Assembly (NCBI RefSeq): GCF_027595985.1
Contig: NC_073304.1
Coordinates: 216,568,000-216,631,999, forward strand
Source of the DNA: Sorex araneus
Taxonomy: Eukaryota; Chordata; Mammalia; Eulipotyphla; Soricidae
DNA length: 64,000 nt
Reading direction: 5' to 3'
This document shows positions 23,896-35,800 of this stretch, piece by piece (positions within the stretch are counted from its first letter, which is position 1; every line of letters starts with the position of its first letter). Position numbers and translations under genes: made by a program. Below the pieces are notes generated by a model that worked only from the letters and a program-made list of their open reading frames with translations, did no database searches and was not told the DNA's origin.

Positions 23896-26800
23896 GTTGA
23901 TTGCCGAATTTCTCGAGTGGTCTCAGTAATGTCTCCATTCGTCCTAGCCCTGAGATTTTAGAAGCCTCTCCTTACTCGTCCTTCCCAACGATGCCGCATT
24001 GGAGGCTCTTTCAGGTCAGGGGAATGAGACCCAGCATTGTTACTGGTTTTGGCATATGAATACGCCATAGGGAGTTTGCGAAGCTCTCCCATGTGGGCAA
24101 GAAACTCTCAGTAACCTGTTGGTTCTCCCAGAGCGAGAAGTAGGCTATAAGATGTCCGGGAGCTTGCTTTTAAGTCATGCAGAGGGATGATAGTACAGCG
24201 GGTAGGGCGTGTGCCTTGCACACGGCTAACCTGGGTTCAATTTCTCCATCCCTCTTGGAGAGCCCAACAGGCTACCAAGAGTATCCTGCTTGCACGGCAG
24301 AGCCTGGCAAGCTACCCGTAGTGTATTCGATATGCCAAAAACAGTAACAAGTCTCACAATGGAGACGTTACTGGTGCCCACTCGAGCAAATTGATGAACA
24401 ACGGGATGACAGTGCTATAGTGCCAGAAACAAAAGAAATACATTATAATTTTACATGTTTGTTTTTGGACTGCGCTGGAGCAATAGCACAGTGGTAGGGC
24501 ATTTGTCTTGCACGAGGCTGACCCGGGTTCAATTCTTCCATCCCTCTCGGAGAGCCCGGCAAGCTACTGAGAGTATCTCACCCACACAGCAGAGCCTGGC
24601 AAGTTACCTGTGGTGTATTCAATATGCCAAAAACAGTAACAACAAGTCTCAAGATGGAGACGTTACTGGTGCCTGCTCGAGCAAATCGATGAGCAACGGG
24701 ATGACAGTGACAGTGACAGATTTTGGACTACACCAGTGGTACTCAGGGGCTATTTATGGCTTCGTGCTTGCGGGTGACGTGCGGTCGGGTTACTTAGGTG
24801 GTGCTCAGAGAACCATGTGGTGTCAAGATTACACCTGGGCATTCTACATGCAAAGTATGCACTCTAGCCCTTTAAGCTATCTCTGTGGCCCCAACATGCT
24901 AATTCTAACATTCATCTAAGAAAAGCTTAATTAAAGAGACAAAAAAACCTACCAAAAACCAAACCCTCAAATTAAAAAGTCATATAATTAAATTAAATAA
25001 AATATTAATTTTGACTACTATTGTGCCACACTGGCACCTAGTCCCCTCCAGCAACAAACATAATGTTGAATGAATTAAGATAATGTTTAAAATGAAAAGC
25101 AGTTATTTTGGGTGATGATAGGAATATATTTGGTAATAGCCTGCAGCAGAATAATTTATTTCTGAAAGCTTGAGTTATGCACAAGTTAATATAGTATCAT
25201 ATGTGAAATTATAAAACACAGTTTAGTTATTAGGAATAATGAAACTGAGTGGGTATGAAGAGATATGCTTCTCAAAGTAAAAGTAACCATTTTGTAGCAC
25301 AATCATTAAACAAATGGTTGCTCACCATCTTGAGGAGATAATGGTCCAAAGATGATATATAGTAACCTTGCCTGATTCACCATTGGCCATGGTTTTAATA
25401 TACGTGTCAACCAAAAAGCAGAATCACTTCGATGTGTCCAGTGATCAAGCAGGACATTCCTACAGAAGAGTCGGATTCTTAACTCCAGTTTTCGGGCATT
25501 TCCTATAAAAATGAAAAATAAAATGTAAACCATTTTTCCTAGAAAACTTGATTTGGGACAGGAGAGGCAATATAGTGAGTGGGTAGGGCACCTGACTTCA
25601 CATGCCCAACCTGGGTTGATTTCCAGTACCACCTGGGCACTGCCAGAAGTGATCCTGAGCACAGAGTTAAGTCAAGAGTTAAGTCTTGAGCACCACTGGA
25701 TGTGGAACCCCCCAAAAAGTTGATTTGAATAATGAATAGTTAAAAGAAATACATTGTTGGGGCTGGAGAGATAGCATAGCAGGTAGGGTGTTTGCCTTGC
25801 ACAAGGCCGACCCAGGTTCGATTCCTCCGTTACTCTCGGAGAGGCTGCCTGGCAAGCTACCGAGAGTATCTCGCCCAAATGGGAGAGCCTGGCAAGCTAC
25901 CCGTGGCGTATTCGATATGCCAAAAACAGTAACAAGTCTCACAATGGAGACGTTACTGGTGCCTGCTCGAGCAAATTGATGAGCAACGGGATGACTGTGC
26001 TACAGTGATAGTATTATCTATGAATGGTGCTCTTTACCTGGCTTGCTGCACACAACAGTCTGCATCTTGCGGGAGAGGCTCGTTAGCTCACATAAAAAGT
26101 TAAAAACACGGTGACACTCAAGTTCATCCCAACCTGCTGTTAATGTCTGAGGATAAGAAAATAAAGAAAACACTGGAGATATTCAGACTTTCAAGTCAAA
26201 AACCTAAGTCAGTACTGCCTTATAGCCATAACCATTGTAAGTACATAACTAAAGTCAAATACAATTTTTACTCATTTTAAAACTGTTCAAATTAATATGA
26301 AAATTTGCATAAACAAAAACTAGAAATGTTATAAAATTCTGCTTATTTTTGGTTATAAGAGGAGTTTCTTTTCAGAGAACTTCTAAATGATAACAAATAC
26401 TGAACTGTTGTTCATTTACTTTTTTGGTTTTTGGGTCACACCCGGCAATGCTCAGGGGTTACTCCTGGCTCTGCACTCAGGAATTACTCCTCGAGGTGCT
26501 TGGGGGACCATATAGGATGCTGGGAATCAAACCCGGGTCTGCTGTGTGCAAGGCAAACTCCCTATCCACTGTGCTATTACTCCAGCCCCAAATACTGAAC
26601 TCTTTTTTTTTTTTGGTTTTTGGGTCACACCTGGTGATGCACAGGGGTTACTCCTGGCTCTGCACTCAGGAATTACTCCTGGCGGTGCTCAGGAGACCAT
26701 ATGGGATGCTGGGAATCGAACCCGAGTTGGCCGCATGCAAGGCAAACGCCCTACCCGCTATGCTGTCACTCCAGCCCCCAAATACTGAACTCTTGACAGT

Positions 26801-29800
26801 ATGAGGAAATAAAATAAAGGCCCAAACCCTAGAACACAGCCTTAAGTTTTAAATTGAGTTTGGGGCACTAAAAAAATAAAACAAAAACCCTAGAGCACAG
26901 CTTTAGACATACAATTTGTGCTTAGTTTTAGATTACAGTAGGATCACCTCACACCCTCTAACTATCATTATGTTATGGAATACAAATGATAACGATCTCA
27001 CTTTGATGTATTACTTATGACATAGAGATGGGAATAAGAAAAAAACTCATATATATTTTTTTGTGGTGCTGGGAATTGCACCCAAGGCTTCACACATGCA
27101 GGCAAGTGCTCTACCACTGAGATATATCACTGCTCTAAATATTTTTTGGGGGAGGGGGAATGGAGTGGGGATTAGTTATCACATCCAGTGGTACTCTAGG
27201 GCTCTTTCTTGGGAGATTATGAGATGTTAGTGATCAAACCAGGGTCAGCCACACACAAGGCAAGCTCCTTAATCCTTGTATTGCTTCTCCCTAGGAAAAA
27301 ATTTAATTTTAAGTTTTTTGTAAATAGAAAGATTTTTTTTTTGTAAAAAAATTGTTTTGTAAAAAAATATTTTGGGGGGCTGGAGAGATAGCACAGTGGG
27401 TAGGGCGTTTGCCTTGCACAAGGCCGACCCAGGTTCGATTCCCAGCATCCCATATGGCCCCCCCAAGCACCACCAGGAGTCATTGCTGAGTGCAGAGCCA
27501 GGAGTAACCCCTGAGCATTGCCGGGCGTGACCCAAAAAGAAGAAAAAAGAACAACAACAAAAAAACAAAAAAATTTTTTTACAAAGATATTTTGTAAATA
27601 GAAATATTTATTGGAAATTCAAAGGGAAAGGAAAAGAAACTCCATAGCCAGGGAGCAACCTAGGACTAAGTTCTGGAAAAAATATTTTTATTAGGAAAAA
27701 TCTTAGTAATTATCTTTGAGCAAACCAGAATGTACAGTTAAACATATATAGAAGAAAATTCAGATGATATACCATTATTAAAATTGGGAATTTTTGGTTG
27801 TTTTAATTTTTTTATTGCTGGGAATTAACCCCAGGGCTTCATAAGTGAAAGTGTTCATTCTACCAGTGTACTATATTCCTGGCCTTACACTTGGTCTTTC
27901 AAAAGTCTAGTTAGATTAACAATTTTTTCAAAATACATGGACAAATTTCAGTAAATTAAATTTTTAAAAAATCTTATTTTTTATTCATATTTTAGGATCA
28001 TATTTTGTTGAAAAGTCAATGGATGAGGAACTACTTGAGAAAACTTTTCACTTTCTACCCTTTTGTACCTTTTGAATTTTACATAAGTATATGTGCTTAA
28101 TTTATCTGTTCAAAAGAAACCACATAAAAAGCAAAAATCTAAATTGGAAGAGGACTAGTAGCAAGATATAGTCCTCTGAAAGCTGGCTATTTTAATGGCG
28201 GCTAATCAACTAACTGTAATACAGAATATGACAACTGTAAACCTCATAAGGGGCCAGAATGATAGTACAGCAAGTAGGTTGCTTGCCTTGGATGCAGTCA
28301 ACCCAGATTCAATCCCACCACCCCACATAGTCCTGCCAGAGCACTGTCAGGAATAATTCCTGACCGTAGAGCCAGGAGTAATCCCTGAGCCCCTGAGCAT
28401 TGACAAGTATGACCCAAAAAGTCTAAAGTAAGTTAAGACAAGTAAATTTCTCAGTACAATATATAAATAAAAATATTAGCATTTGATAACATTACTTTTT
28501 TTGTTTACAGTAAAATGTTAGAAAAACTTCTAGAAATAATAGTTTATTTCTTAAAAAAAACTTCTTTCGGGGCTGGAGCAATAGCACAGTGGGTAGGGCG
28601 TTTGCTTTGCACGCGGCCGACCCGGGTTCGATTCCCAGCATCCCATATGGTCCCCTGAGCACCGCCAGGAGTAATTCCTGAGTGCAGAGCCAGGAGTAAC
28701 CCCTGTGCATCGCCAGGTGTGACCCAAAAAGCAAAAAAAATAATAAATAAATAAAAATAAAAACCAACTTCTTTCTTGGTAAGGCACCTGCCTTGTACAC
28801 ATGTTTTTTTTTTTTTTTTTTTTTTTGCTTTTTGGGTCACACCCAGCGATGCTCAGGTATTACTCCTGGCTTTGCACTCAGGAATTACTCCTGGCAGTGC
28901 TTGGGGGACCATATGGGATGCCGGGGATCGAACCCGGGTCGGCCGCGTGCAAGGCAAACGCCCTCCCCGCTGTGCTATTGCTCCGGCCCCCTGCCTTGTA
29001 CACATGTGCCTTGTGCACTGACAGCCATGACAGTGGTGTGAGTCCCCAGAACCACATCTGATCAGCACTGCCAAGACTCACTCCAGAGCACAGAGCCAGA
29101 AACAGCCCCTGAGCACTGCTGGATGTAGCCAAAATTTACCAAACAGGGGCTAGAATGATAGCACAGCGAGTAGGGCATTTGCCCTGCACACAGCCGACCT
29201 GGGTTTGATTCCCAGCATCCCATATGGTCCCCAGAGCACTGCCAGGGGTAATTACTGAGTGCAGACAGAAATAACTCCTGTGCATCACCGGTGTGACCCC
29301 CCCACAAAAAAAAGTCTTCCTTCCTTCCTTCCTTCCTTCCTTCCTTCCTTCCTTCCTTCCTTCCTTCCTTCCTTCCTTCCTTCCTTCCTTCCTTCCTTCC
29401 TTCCTTCCTTCCTTCCTCTCTTTGTGAAGTAAGGTAGTTTTTATTAAAACTTATTTAGAAAGATGTGAGGGGAGAGAAAGAGATAAGTATGTGTTCTAAA
29501 GAGAACATGACTTCTCCAGGTAGAAATAAGCAATCAAAGAAACACAAAGACAAGCAAGTAAGATATATGTTCAAGAGTGAACTCAGGCTTGAAAAACAAG
29601 TCACAAAAAGTATTTCTTTTATTTTTTCGGCCATACCTAGAAGTGCTCAGGGGTTACTCCTGGCTCTGTACTTAGGAATTACTCCTGGAGGTGTTCAGGG
29701 GACCACATGGGATGTTAGGGATTGAATCTAGGTCAGCTGCCTGCAAGGCAAATGCCCTACCCATTGTACTATCACTCTGGTCCCCAAAAGTCTTTCTTTT

Positions 29801-32800
29801 ATTATGTAGCTTACTAATACATAATTGTATAAAAATTCTTTAAAAATTAAAAATTAATTTTCTATTTTTTGGTCCAACTTATCATATAGCTGATATAGCA
29901 TTGTGCAAAGCTAAAGGTATACAACTTAGTGCTTTATATCCTCTAATCCATGGGAATATGTTCTTCAAAGACCTCCAGAGAATATCTAAAGATGCAGATA
30001 GTACAAAACACTACATGAACTTTTTTCCCCATACATACTTATGATAATGTTTACTTTATAAATTAGGCACAGTAAGGTATTACTAGTAACAAAAAATAGA
30101 ACAAGTTAAAGTGCTTATAGTGCAGGTAAAAAAATTTTAAAAAATAGAACAAGTATAACAATATATGCTATAGTAGAAGTTATATCAATGTTATCTCCAG
30201 TCTCAAATCAACTTATTGAATTTAATATTTATAGACTATAGTCAACTGTGGGCAATTGAAGCTGCAGAGAATGAAACAAGGTAATTGGTAACATTATATC
30301 TGTCACTTCTCATAATTACATTTTTCCATAAGTTGATTTTTAAATTTGCTCTTTAAATAAGTATTAAAAAATAGTTAAACAAATACACAAACCCCAGGCC
30401 ACAATATTTACAGTCTTTTTAATTGGCTGCAAACTTCAAGAAGATAGGTAGAGTGCACAGGACTGGAGAGATAATACAGTGTGTAAGGCTCTTGCCTTGC
30501 ACGTAGCTTACCTGGGTCCAATCCCTGGTATTCCATATGGTCCCTGAGCCCCACCAGGAGTGATTCCTGTATTCAGGGCCAGGAGTAATTCCTGAGTGCA
30601 AATCCAGGAGTGCAAAGCCACACAGTCGGATGTGGCCCCCAAACCAAAACCAAACCAAGACAACAATAACAACAAAAGAGAATAGGTACAGTACAAATAA
30701 AAATAATGCTTGGGGCTGGAGCCATAGTACAGTGGGTAGGGCATTTGCCTTGCACATGGCCAACTTGGGTTTGATTCCCAGCATCCCATATGGTCCCCTC
30801 CCAAGGACCACCAGGAGTAATTCCTGAGTGCAAAGCCAGGAGTAATCCCTATGCCTCGCCAGATGTGACCCAAAAAAGAAAAAAGAATCTTTACCAATGA
30901 TAAATCAAAGAAAAGAAGAATCTGATCACAAACATATTATTAGATTTATATGACACATTCTCAAGTCTTTATAGTGCAGTTGTCACTTTAGGTTATTATT
31001 ACCTTTATTAGGCTATGGAAAGATAGGTTACATGAGTTACTTGTTAATTGTTTTAAAAGTATTTTGTTCTTCTTTCATTTAAAAAATGTACCTGTAGGGC
31101 TGGAGAGGTAAAACAGTGGGTAGGGTGCTATGAGGTCAACCCAGGTTCAATCCCTGGCACCATTATGGTCCCCCAAGCCCACTAGGAGAGATCCCTGATT
31201 GGGGAGCCTGGAGCAAGCCCTGAGTACCTCTAGCTGTGGCCTCAAAACAATAAAAACAAAAACAAAAATGTACCTGTAAGAATATGCCATAGCATGATAA
31301 TCCTAAACACTTCAATGGAGCTGCACAGCCACTGAATTTAAAACAGGGAACCTACAATGAGAACAACTGTTAATTCTTCCTCCTCAGTGGAACTACATAA
31401 TGATTTGATGTTCAAATTTATTGGATATATATAATATTTTTTCAGTATTAACTTAAAATAACTTAAATGCTACATAACTAATTAAGAGTAGGCTATATTA
31501 GATGGAGTTAATAGAAGAGGTATAAAATGGTCTACCTTCAAACATCTGGTAATTTATTTGGAAAACAAAGTACACATATATGAAATTATATTGATAATTC
31601 ATGTTAGGTAACATACATATGCTAAAATGGTTGAATAAACACTACTTCAGACATCAGGAAAGCAGGAAAAGGATCAATTTGGGAATATCAGAAAAGTTTA
31701 TAAAGGATCTAACAATATGTAACAAACGGATATAACAAATAGAAAGGATTGTTGTACCAAAAACAAAACTGCATGTAACTGTGAACCACAGAGATAGTAT
31801 AGTGGGTAAGGCACTTGCCTTGTATGTGGCTGATCTGGGTTTTATCCTTGGTACCCCACATGGTCTCCTGAGCCACCAGGAGTGATCCCAGAGTTCAGAG
31901 TCAGGAGTAAGCCCTGAGCACAGCTGCGTATAGCTCAAGATAAAAAAACCAAACCAACAAATAAAAACTATTTTATTCTTGTATATAACTAGAAATAAAA
32001 AAGAAAGATATGACTAGCCTTATTGACTAAAGTTGTTACCGTTAAAAGGCAGTACAGTAGATACGGCATTTGCCTTGTATGAGGCCGACTGGGTTCAATT
32101 CCCAGCATTTTATATGGTTCCTCTATAGAGCCTACCAGGAGTGATCATTAAGCATCACTGGGTATGGTCCCCAAACAAAACAAAAATTAGTATTGTCAGA
32201 GTATCCTACATACTAACTATGAATTCATTAGCTTTTTTAGGGCAAAGGGTGGGTTTTGGGCCACACCCCTGCTGTGCTCAAGGCTAACTCCTGGCTCTGT
32301 GCCTAGGGGTCATTTTTTGTACTGCTTGAGAGCCATATAGGGTACCCAGGATAGAATCCAGGGATGTATCTTACCCACTGTACTATCTATCTGACCCCTA
32401 GGTTTTCTTCCTTCTAATTTTAGACCACAGTCAGCAGTGTTCAAGGTTTATCCCTGGTTCTGTGCTTAGGTATCATTTCTGGTGGTGCTCAAGGTATCAT
32501 ATGGACTGCCAGGGATCAAAGCCAGGTAGAATGAGTGCAAGGCAAGCACCTTACTCACTCTATTATCTCTCTGGTCCCTAGTATAGACTTGGGACCTTAT
32601 CTTGATGAAAGTGAGTAGTCACAGAAAGATTTTGTTTGTTTTGGATCATACTCATACTATACTCAGGTCTTACCCTTGGCTCTGCGCTCAGGAGACCATG
32701 TAGGGTGACAGTAATAGAATCTGTGTGGCCATATGCCTTACCTGGTGTACTCTCTCCAGACTCTGAGAGATTTTTTAAGGGCTACCTTCCAAGCAGTGCT

Positions 32801-35800
32801 CAGGTTGCCCAGAGGCAACTCACAACTTGCTTGACTGCTCAGTGGTGTGGTGTCTCTTTGGCCCAATAGTGTTTGAGAGCCACTAGGGCCACATCTGGTG
32901 TGGTGCAGGGTGATATGTGATACCCAAGATTGAACTCAGGGCTTAGTGCCTTCACTGAAAGATATTTAGTTAAAATTATTCAGTTGGGGCCTTGGAGAAA
33001 GTCAGTGGCTTAGAAAACCTACTTTGCAAGCATACTGTCTTGAGTTCAGTCTCTAGTTCTACCACATGTACTCAGTGCAATCCTAGCATCTCTGTTCTTA
33101 AAGCCTGGAAGATCTACTGTCTGTGATCATCATCACAACAAATTCCTGCCATACTGCAGTCAGGTATGCATAAACCCCAAAATTCAGGGTGCAATCCCCA
33201 GAAAGCACTGCAACTAAAAACATGTGTTGGGGCTGGCAAGATAGTACAGCAGGTAGGGCACTTGCCTTCCACATAGCCAACCTAGCACCACCAGGAGCAA
33301 TTCCTGAGTGTAGAGTCAGGAGTGTAGACCCTGAATATCTTAGGGTATGACCCCCCAAAAAACAAACAAGCAAAGAAACAAAACATTAAAGACATGTGTG
33401 AAAAGCACATCCAGGAGTTTCTACCCCCAATTGTGACTCAACTAAAGAGTGTATCTCTTCGTAAGCATGTGTGCCAGCACTGTAATCTAAGAAGTACACA
33501 CTGCAGTGAATGTGTGACTCCCAGTGAGCACCACAGCTAGGAGTGCATTATAACCCCAGCTATAATAACAACAAAGGGAAGGGGGAGAAGAGAAAGGAGG
33601 AAATTTTTTTTTCCTCTTTGGGTCACACCCAGCGATGCACAGGGGGTACTCCTGGCTCTGCACTCAGGAATTACTCCTGGCGGTGCTCAGGAGACCATAT
33701 GGGATGCTGGGAATCAAACCCGGATTGGCCGCATGCAAGGCAAACGCCCTAACTGCTGTGCTATTGCTCCAGCCCCGGAGGGAATTTTTAAAAACTTTTT
33801 TATTGAATCACTGTGGGATAGAGCATTACAAAACTATTAATGATTGGATCTCAAAGTCATATAGTATGAAAGGAGAGAATTTTTAAAAAAGAAAAGTACT
33901 CAGCTAATGAAAGCAATACTTTAGGAAGATACCTGTTTCAGCATACAGAATATATTGGAGAGTGAAGAAATAGATAGCAGAAAGTGTTGGAAAGACACTA
34001 CTGAGGTGGGGGGGGGGGGGGCGAAGTGATAGTACAGCGGGTAGGGCATTTGCCTTGTATACGGTCGACCCAGCTTCAATCCCCAGCATCCCATATGATC
34101 CCCCAAGCACCGCCAGGAGTAATTCCTGAGTACAGAGCCAGGAGTAACCTCTGAGCATTACTGGGTGTGACCTCCCCAAAAAAAGCAAAAAAAAAGAAAA
34201 AGACAGTACTGGGGAATATGGGGGTAGCCAAAAAATTTTATCTTAATTAAAAAAAAATAACAGCTAAATTTTAATAAAGCCACAAGTTATTTACATTTTA
34301 TATATTTTTTGGGGGGCACTCCCTGCAGTGTTCAGAGTTTATTCCTGTCTCTGAACTCGTGGAACCCTCCTGGCAGTTATCAGATTTTATGTAGTGCTGG
34401 GGATCAAACCTGGATTGGTCATGTGCAAGGCATGTGCCCTACCCATTGTTCTATTATAAAAATTATTTTAATTTTCATACAATACATAAATCACCACTTT
34501 TATGGGGAGAGGGGCACACTGGTGATGTTCAGGGGTTACTCCTGGCTCTGCACTCAGGAATTACTCTTGGCAATGCTTGGGGGACCATATGGGATACCAG
34601 GGATTGTACCCAGGTCAACTTCATGCAAGGCATGTGCCTTACCTGCTGAACTCTCTCTCTGGCCCCTAAATATCCTCTTCTTTTTGGGGGGGTGGCAGAA
34701 TCTCCCATGAAGAGCTCAAGAAACCTCCCAGAAATTCTGGGTCCACAGGACTAGCACAGCAGTTCAATGAGAGCCCAAGGATCCAGGCCACCCAGTAGTG
34801 CTCAGGATTCTCTAGGGCTGCCCCTAAGACACCAGGTGGTATAGAATCAAACCAGAGTTGATTGTATATGAGGCATGTGCCTTATCCCCTATATTCTCTT
34901 TCAGGCCCCTAAACCATCAATTGAAAACATTCTCAGAACTCCCACGTAGAAAAATATTTTTTATAACATGATAAACCCAATAAACTTTAATACTATACTT
35001 AACTGTATCACTGTATCACTGTCATCCCGTTGTTCATTGATTTAACTTGAACAGGCACCAGTAACGTCTCCATTTGTGCCAGCCCTGAGATTTTAGCAGC
35101 CTCTCCTTACTCCTTTTTCCCAATGATTGGAGGTTTCTTTCAGGGTCAGGGGAATGAGACCTGTTATTGTTGCTGTATTTGGCATATCGAACATGCCACA
35201 GGGAGCTTTCCAGACTCTTCTGACTATACATAATTATATTTAAAAACTTTTTTGAAAAGGGTTGGAGAGATAGTTTAGTCGGTAGGGTGCTTGCCTTGCA
35301 CATGGCAAGCTTGGGTTCTATCCCCAGAAGTCTATATCCCAGAAGTCTGACCCCACCAGAAGTGATCCTTGAATGCAGATTTAGGAGTAAGTCTTGAGCA
35401 CTGCTGGGAGTCACTCCCCCCACTTGAAAGGAATTGTTTTGAGGAAACAAGTCACATTGCCATGCATGTGTGCTAACTCCAGTTCAGTCCCTTGACCCCA
35501 GTACCTGCAGGAATGACCACTAGGAACTACCAGGTCTGGACCCCAAACAATAAAAAATTGTTTACTTATAAGTAAAAGGCAATTGTAAGGTAATTGTCTT
35601 ATAATCTCTAAGTATTTGATAAAGTATTATATTACCATCATTTTGTAGCACAAATTTATGAAAATCTACCAATTAAAGATAGTTATAAATGAGTATAAGA
35701 CATTAAGAGAAAAATATCTTTACTAAAAATAAAGATTATAAACTAATTGAGATCATCTTACTTCTGTGAGTATCTTGTTAATGTACTTTAGTCTTTCTTT

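Noticed and set aside
33228-33362. Possible additional FBXO47 exon in intron 3
   Set aside because: The open frame there is part of an old SINE, and the exons on both sides already join in phase.
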